DNA of 64,000 nucleotides from Mediterraneibacter gnavus ATCC 29149 (GTDB lineage Bacteria > Bacillota > Clostridia > Lachnospirales > Lachnospiraceae), in the NCBI RefSeq assembly GCF_008121495.1, contig NZ_CP043051.1, positions 1,715,501 through 1,779,500 on the forward strand. Direction: 5' to 3'. The notes under the pieces were generated by a model. It saw nothing but the letters and a program-made list of their open reading frames with translations, ran no database searches and had not been told where the DNA came from. Made by a program: the position numbers and the translations under genes. Within the stretch, counting starts at the first letter, position 1. Each line of letters begins with the position of its first letter. This document shows positions 59,701 through 64,000 of this stretch, in pieces.

Positions 59701-60120
59701 ATGAATGAACGAGAAAAAACAATCCGACTATGGTTTGATATGTGGCTCAATCAGCAGGATATGGGCATTGATGATATTTTTACAGAAGATGTAATCTATA
59801 CAGAAAGCTGGAGTCCCCAGTATAACAACCGAAAAACAGTAAAGCATTGGTTTCAGGAATGGAATACCCGTGGCAAGGTAGTTATTTGGGAAATCAAGCA
59901 ATTTTTTCATAAGGGAGATCAAACGATTGTAGAGTGGTATTTCAAAAATGAAATGAACAATGGAAGTATAGAGGAATTTGACGGCATTTCTTTGGTTGAA
60001 TGGACAGAGGACAATAAAATAAAGGCATTAAAAGAATTTGGGTGTAATCGCAATACCTATAATCCATACCAGGAAGGCGATACCCCTCAATTCAAAGCAG
60101 AAAAAGCGAATTGGTTTTGA
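59701..60120 (+). CDS. SnoaL/NTF2-like protein
   Basis: A 139-residue single-domain protein of the NTF2/SnoaL fold. It begins NEREKTIRLWFDMWLNQQDM and has the IFTEDVIYTESWSPQYNNRK segment, with a strand-rich second half (QTIVEWYFKNEM, GISLVEWTED). Proteins of this fold include small-molecule isomerases and binding proteins; the ligand is unknown. GTGAGGTG is upstream of the start. It probably belongs to the PadR operon. Confidence 0.82.
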   Translation: MNEREKTIRLWFDMWLNQQDMGIDDIFTEDVIYTESWSPQYNNRKTVKHWFQEWNTRGKVVIWEIKQFFHKGDQTIVEWYFKNEMNNGSIEEFDGISLVEWTEDNKIKALKEFGCNRNTYNPYQEGDTPQFKAEKANWF

Positions 60121-60145
60121 ATTGAGTGCTTATGGAGGTAAAAAT

Positions 60146-60322
60146 ATGATGTATCGGACAGAATTAGTAGAAGGAATTACCGTGGAAAATGTAACAGAGA
60201 AAATCAATGCAAAAATAGAAGAAATGGAAAAGGAAAGCTATCGACTTGTTACGATGTCTTTTTGGGGAACCGAAAGAGCTGTACTGGTTTTCAAAAAAGG
60301 GTTAAAGGGTAGTTTGCTTTAA
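60146..60322 (+). CDS. Small protein of the PadR operon
   Basis: A 58-residue protein starting at ATG 60146, 7 nt after GGAGG. It has a helix (TVENVTEKINAKIEEMEKES) followed by strands (RLVTMSFWGTERAVLVFKKG). I do not recognise a family. It lies 25 nt after the SnoaL-like gene and probably closes that operon. Coding is supported by the ribosome site and the tight spacing only. Confidence 0.6.
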   Translation: MMYRTELVEGITVENVTEKINAKIEEMEKESYRLVTMSFWGTERAVLVFKKGLKGSLL

Positions 60323-60396
60323 CATATATACTTGACTTATTCGAATATCAATGGGAGAATGAGCAACTGCATATCGCATTTTTTACGGAGGCTGAT

Positions 60397-61065
60397 ATGA
60401 AAGAAAAAATATTGATAATAGAAGATGATCCGTTGATACGGAATGAATTGAAAACGCTGCTGCAAAGCAACGGCTATGAAACGGTGGCTCCGGAGAATTT
60501 TTCTGATGCGATCGACCGTATCAAAGCTGAACAGCCACATTTGATTTTGCTGGACATCAAACTGCCGGGAACCAGTGGCTTTTCTCTCTGCACCGAGGTT
60601 CGCACATTTTCTGAAGTGCCAATCATCTTTGTGACAAGCTGCAACACGGATATGGACGAACTGAATAGCATCATGCTGGGCGGAGACGCTTTTATTACGA
60701 AGCCCTATAACACAGCGATCCTGCTTGCGAAAATTGCTTCTCTGCTGAAGAAAGCCTATCCCGCACAGCAAAGGGAACAGATCGTCTATGGAGATACAGT
60801 GCTGCATCTGGAATCCAGCAGTCTGGACTATCATGGACAGAGCGTAGAGCTTACCAAGAACGAATTGAAAATTCTCTATTACCTTTTCAAGAACGGAGGA
60901 AAAATCTGTTCTCGCGGAGATATTGTTGAGTATTTGTGGGACAATCAGTTGTATGTGGATGATAATGCTTTGAGTGTCAATATTAACCGCATACGGGAAA
61001 AATTGGCGAGCATTGGTTTGACGGATTTTATCAAGACAAAGCACCGACAGGGGTACACGATATGA
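60397..61065 (+). CDS. OmpR-type response regulator (BceR-like)
   Basis: A 222-residue regulator with acid pocket EDD at 9-11, phospho-acceptor Asp53 (LILLDIKLPG) and Lys in ITKPY, then a winged helix (VELTKNELKILYYLF, VNINRIREKLA, KTKHRQGYTI). It is co-translated with the next kinase (4-nt overlap). With the downstream BceAB-like transporter this forms a classic peptide-antibiotic sensing and detoxification unit. An ACGGAGG ribosome site precedes it. Confidence 0.95.
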   Translation: MKEKILIIEDDPLIRNELKTLLQSNGYETVAPENFSDAIDRIKAEQPHLILLDIKLPGTSGFSLCTEVRTFSEVPIIFVTSCNTDMDELNSIMLGGDAFITKPYNTAILLAKIASLLKKAYPAQQREQIVYGDTVLHLESSSLDYHGQSVELTKNELKILYYLFKNGGKICSRGDIVEYLWDNQLYVDDNALSVNINRIREKLASIGLTDFIKTKHRQGYTI

Positions 61066-62075
61066 ACAGCAGACGATATTGGAAAAACAGGCTGCCATTT
61101 CTGCTGACAAACCTTGTTTGTATGGCTGCGCTCACTGTATTTCTGCTGGTGTGCGGCAATTCGGTTTCCGCAGTAGTATTGATCCTGATCGTATGGGCAT
61201 TGATTTTGCTGATGGGACTTATCCTCACTTACTGGAAACGGAAACGGCAGATGAAAAAACTTCTGGATATGGCGGAGCAGCTTTCCGAAAGATACCTCAT
61301 TTCCGAAGTGATGGAGCTACCAGAACAGGCCGAGGACCAGGTTTACTATCAGCTTTTGAAAATGGCCGGAAAATCCATGTTGGAGCAGATTGGAGAGATC
61401 GAGCGGGAACGCCTGGAGTACAAGGAATACATTGAACAATGGATTCACGAAATCAAAACGCCCATTACTGCCATGAAACTCCTATGTGAAAATCATCGGA
61501 TGGACTGGACAAAAGAACTTCTGCTGGAGCTGGAAAAGACCAACCGCTTTACCGAACAGGCTCTTTATTACGCCCGCAGCGAACATACAGAGAAAGATTA
61601 TTCTGTACGGGAAATGGCGCTGTCCCAAGTGGTGCATGGGGCGATTGCAGATAATAAATATCTGCTGCTCCAAAGTGGTATGCGTCTGGAAGTGGAGGAA
61701 ATGCAGGATACGGTTTATTCAGATGAAAAGTGGGTGCGTTTTATCCTAAATCAACTGATTGCCAATGCGGTCAAGTATCGTACGGAACAGCCGGTTCTCC
61801 GCATTTCCACCCATAAACGGCAGGATCAGGTTGTCCTTGTCGTGGAGGATAATGGAATCGGAATTGCTGCGTCCGATCTGCCCCGTATTTTTGAAAAGGG
61901 ATTTACAGGCCAGAACGGTCGCAAGATTCAGCAATCCACAGGAATTGGTCTGTATCTGTGCAAACGGCTTTGTGAAAAGCTGGGCATTGGCATTGCGGCG
62001 GAATCGTCGGAACATGGCACAGCCGTTTCCCTTTCTTTTCACATCAACTGTCTGATTCATGAAGTGCAGGACTGA
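61062..62075 (+). CDS. BceS-like intramembrane-sensing histidine kinase
   Basis: A 337-residue kinase with two N-terminal transmembrane helices (about 12-30 and 36-56) and a minimal loop. The H-box QWIHEIKTPITAMKLL gives His129 as the phospho-acceptor. HATPase motifs (QLIANAVKYR, VVEDNGIGI, GIGLYLCKRLCEKL) are present. Kinases of this form take their signal from the flux of a BceAB transporter, here encoded next. The cluster is therefore likely to sense a peptide antibiotic such as bacitracin or a lantibiotic; the compound is unknown. Confidence 0.95.
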   Translation: MNSRRYWKNRLPFLLTNLVCMAALTVFLLVCGNSVSAVVLILIVWALILLMGLILTYWKRKRQMKKLLDMAEQLSERYLISEVMELPEQAEDQVYYQLLKMAGKSMLEQIGEIERERLEYKEYIEQWIHEIKTPITAMKLLCENHRMDWTKELLLELEKTNRFTEQALYYARSEHTEKDYSVREMALSQVVHGAIADNKYLLLQSGMRLEVEEMQDTVYSDEKWVRFILNQLIANAVKYRTEQPVLRISTHKRQDQVVLVVEDNGIGIAASDLPRIFEKGFTGQNGRKIQQSTGIGLYLCKRLCEKLGIGIAAESSEHGTAVSLSFHINCLIHEVQD

Positions 62076-62091
62076 AAAGCGTTCTGCACTT

Positions 62092-62118
62092 CTTACATTT
62101 TTGTTAGAACTTTGTAAG
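62092..62118 (+). promoter_or_regulatory. Candidate BceR-type operator before the transporter genes
   Basis: CTTACA (62092-62097) and TGTAAG (62113-62118) form an inverted repeat about 50 nt before the ATPase gene. BceR-type regulators bind inverted TTACA/TGTAA-like sites. No clear -35/-10 pair can be fixed. Confidence 0.55.
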
Positions 62119-62167
62119 AAAACTTGATACAAACGAAGCCGCTCTTATTTTACAATAGAGATCAGAG

Positions 62168-62944
62168 GTGATAACAATGAAAGAAATTTTGAAACTGGAT
62201 CATATCCAAAAATATTACGGAAATGGCGGGAATGTTACAAAAGCAATTCAGGACATCAGCTTTTCCGTTCAAGAGGGAGAATTTGTAGGAATCATGGGAG
62301 CATCCGGTTCCGGCAAGACCACCCTGCTCAACTGTATTTCCACCATTGATACCGTCAGTGCGGGACATATCTATCTGGATGGAACCGATGTGACGGAAAT
62401 CAATGAAAAACAAATTGCCCGGTTTCGCCGGGAAAATCTTGGATTTGTGTTCCAGGATTTTAACCTGCTGGACACGCTGACCATTTCGGAAAACATAGCC
62501 CTGGCGCTGACCATCAACAAGGTTCCCGCAGGCGAGATTGATGGGCGGGTGCGGGAAATGGCCGGAAAGCTGAATATCACGGATATTCTGGATAAGTACC
62601 CCTATCAGGTGTCCGGCGGCCAGAAGCAGCGGTGCGCCTGTGCCAGAGCCATTATCAACCAGCCTAAGCTGATTTTGGCGGATGAACCCACCGGTGCGTT
62701 AGACAGTCACTCGTCCCAGATGCTGCTCTCGACGATCCAGAGTATCAACGAAGATCTCGGAGCCACGATCCTGATGGTGACACACGATGCTTTCTCGGCA
62801 AGCTATGCCAATCGTATTCTCTTTATGAGGGACGGGGCAATCTTTATGGAAATCCGTAAGGGTGGTGATTCCCGCAGGACTTTCTTTGAAAAAATCCTGG
62901 ATGTCCTCACCATGATGGGAGGGGGCATGAGCGATGTACGCTAA
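62168..62944 (+). CDS. BceA-like ABC transporter ATP-binding protein
   Basis: A 258-residue ATPase. Walker A GASGSGKTT, Q-loop FVFQDFNLLD, signature VSGGQKQR and Walker B LILADEPTGALD are intact, with H-loop MVTHDA. The C-terminal 40 residues (KGGDSRRTFFEKIL) are typical of BceA-type proteins. It shares an 11-nt overlap with the permease gene. It powers a transporter that frees lipid-linked cell-wall precursors from antimicrobial peptides in known examples; which peptide is not shown. Confidence 0.95.
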   Translation: MITMKEILKLDHIQKYYGNGGNVTKAIQDISFSVQEGEFVGIMGASGSGKTTLLNCISTIDTVSAGHIYLDGTDVTEINEKQIARFRRENLGFVFQDFNLLDTLTISENIALALTINKVPAGEIDGRVREMAGKLNITDILDKYPYQVSGGQKQRCACARAIINQPKLILADEPTGALDSHSSQMLLSTIQSINEDLGATILMVTHDAFSASYANRILFMRDGAIFMEIRKGGDSRRTFFEKILDVLTMMGGGMSDVR

Positions 62945-64000
62945 ATTGATTTTTAGAAATGCGAAACGCTCTGCAAAGGACTATCTAATCTATATTGTTA
63001 CCTTGACGATCTGCGTTACTTTGTTTTATGCGTTTCTATCTATATCGAGCAGCTACTACCAGCCAGATATTGGAACTGCTTATGAAATTACAGCGTTTAG
63101 TGATGGTATCAAATTGGCGGTCTGTGCGATCACGCTGTTGTTATTGTTCCTGATACGCTATGTAAACAGCTATATGCTGCGGCGCAAGCAAAAGGAATTT
63201 GCCGTACAATCTATTATGGGGATGGAGCAAAAAACAATCGGCTGGCTCTTTTTTGCAGAAACTTTTTTGATGGGGGCTATATCTATTGCTCTTGGTATTG
63301 CTCTTGGTGTGTTGTGTTCGCAATTTATGTCCGCTATGCTGCTCGCTTCCTATGGTCATAGTTATGAGCTGACATGGACACTGTTCCCCGATACCGTTCT
63401 TTGGACAGTCGGCTTTTTCACAATCAGTTTTTTCGTGGTTGGACTGTTCAATGTCCGTACTATTCGTAAGATCAAGATTATTGATATGCTGTCTGCGGAC
63501 AGACAAAATGAACCTGATTTGAAGAAGAACCGGTTTATACAGACAATCCTTGTGATCTACTTGGTGCTTTCTATATGGATGTTGGAAACAGGGATTCAAA
63601 AGATGATCTTTTTCTTTGATCCACGATTTGCTTTTCCTCTCCACATCTTGTTTTGGGGAAATATCATTTTTCCGGCGCTCACCCTGCTGTGGTCGTTCGT
63701 TTGGCTACTCAAAAAGAAAGTATGGACATTGCAAACTTTGCTTATCGGTCTCTTAGCCTGCACAGTTCCAAATACTGTACTTGCAGCTCTCGTACCGGTT
63801 TTTGAAAGCAAGTATTATCTAACTCTGGGCGCTGGTACGATCAATCAATATTTGCTGTTCGTTGTTGCAGATTTACTTTTTTTGATATGCGGAATTATTT
63901 ATCTGTCCAGCAGCGCGATTGTTGCATGGAAAAGCAAATCCCCTGCACACAGGTATCAAGGTAATAACCTGTTTTTCTTTGGACAGATCATATCCAAGCT
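62934..64000 (+). CDS. BceB-like ABC transporter permease (partial, runs off the window)
   Basis: The first 355 codons of an open frame that continues past the window. It starts MYAKLIFRNAKRSAKDYLIY, the standard BceB opening, with hydrophobic segments at about 19-38, 60-78, 105-130, 155-178, 200-218, 228-248, 260-285 and 298-322. In full BceB proteins (about 650 residues) a large extracellular sensor domain follows the seventh to eighth helix. That part is beyond base 64,000. The ribosome site is GGGAGGGGG inside the end of the ATPase gene. Confidence 0.92.
   Translation, partial: MYAKLIFRNAKRSAKDYLIYIVTLTICVTLFYAFLSISSSYYQPDIGTAYEITAFSDGIKLAVCAITLLLLFLIRYVNSYMLRRKQKEFAVQSIMGMEQKTIGWLFFAETFLMGAISIALGIALGVLCSQFMSAMLLASYGHSYELTWTLFPDTVLWTVGFFTISFFVVGLFNVRTIRKIKIIDMLSADRQNEPDLKKNRFIQTILVIYLVLSIWMLETGIQKMIFFFDPRFAFPLHILFWGNIIFPALTLLWSFVWLLKKKVWTLQTLLIGLLACTVPNTVLAALVPVFESKYYLTLGAGTINQYLLFVVADLLFLICGIIYLSSSAIVAWKSKSPAHRYQGNNLFFFGQIISK

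Larger units (their letters stand above)
13181..64000. mobile_element. Tn1549/CTn-type integrative conjugative element (partial)
   Basis: The gene order TrbL-like, PrgI, VirB4, CHAP hydrolase, DUF4315, DUF4366, TopB, CHC2/ArdC, TTRAP, methylase-helicase, DUF3849, MobC, CD1845, relaxase, XRE is that of the Tn1549/C. difficile CTn family. The left part (VirD4 and earlier genes) would be beyond the nested IME, outside the window. No integrase of its own is visible by 64,000, so the right boundary is not known. The antimicrobial-peptide cargo from 45,524 on is included provisionally because it lies in the usual cargo slot after the relaxase. Confidence 0.75.

Overview
The window looks like accessory DNA from a gut-type Clostridia (Lachnospiraceae/Ruminococcaceae-like Firmicute). 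The basis is strong AGGAGG ribosome sites, frequent TTG/GTG starts, and a full set of Tn1549/CTn-type conjugative-element genes (PrgI, VirB4, a CHAP hydrolase of the CD1108 type, DUF4315, DUF4366/CD1107, TopB, a giant methylase-helicase, DUF3849, MobC and a relaxase, CD1845). No rRNA, tRNA or ordinary housekeeping gene is visible.

Positions 1 to about 13,180 are the right part of an integrative mobilizable element (IME). Its left end lies outside the window. It carries a MarR-MATE drug-efflux cargo operon, a group II intron just after the MATE gene, a divergent XRE regulator, a small RepA-like gene, DUF3847, a recognisable MobQ-type oriT, a C45-type hydrolase cargo gene, a MobA/MobL relaxase, a CHC2 primase-like gene, a VapE-like helicase, a small TnpW-like gene and a large serine recombinase. 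Its right end falls inside a Maff2 membrane-protein gene, of which only the 3' part remains (13,174-13,263). The IME therefore appears to be nested in a larger integrative conjugative element (ICE).

From about 13,181 to at least 45,338 the ICE backbone runs left to right: TrbL/VirB6-like, PrgI, VirB4, CHAP hydrolase, DUF4315, DUF4366, TopB, a CHC2-ArdC-DUF4316 polyprotein, TTRAP, a CPBP protease cargo gene, and a giant methylase/SNF2-helicase. The last gene is split by a second group II intron and carries a TnpV gene overprinted in another frame. Then come DUF3848/3849, MobC, CD1845, an island of decayed and small genes (AbiEi-like, DUF1016-like, zinc ribbon, PBECR4-like), a second relaxase (MobP-like) and an XRE regulator.

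From 45,524 to the end is an antimicrobial-peptide type resistance/sensing cargo: a response regulator and kinase; a small membrane protein; four FtsX-like permeases sharing an MT(L/V)PFENDT start, arranged around one ATPase; a PadR regulator with its own palindromic operator plus DUF2812 and SnoaL-like genes; and a second response regulator/kinase pair with a BceAB-like ABC transporter that runs off the window. Five near-identical promoter motifs precede the first regulator, the small membrane gene, two permeases and the ATPase, which suggests a self-contained regulon. The cargo sits after the relaxase, where I recall the vanB operon of Tn1549 sitting.
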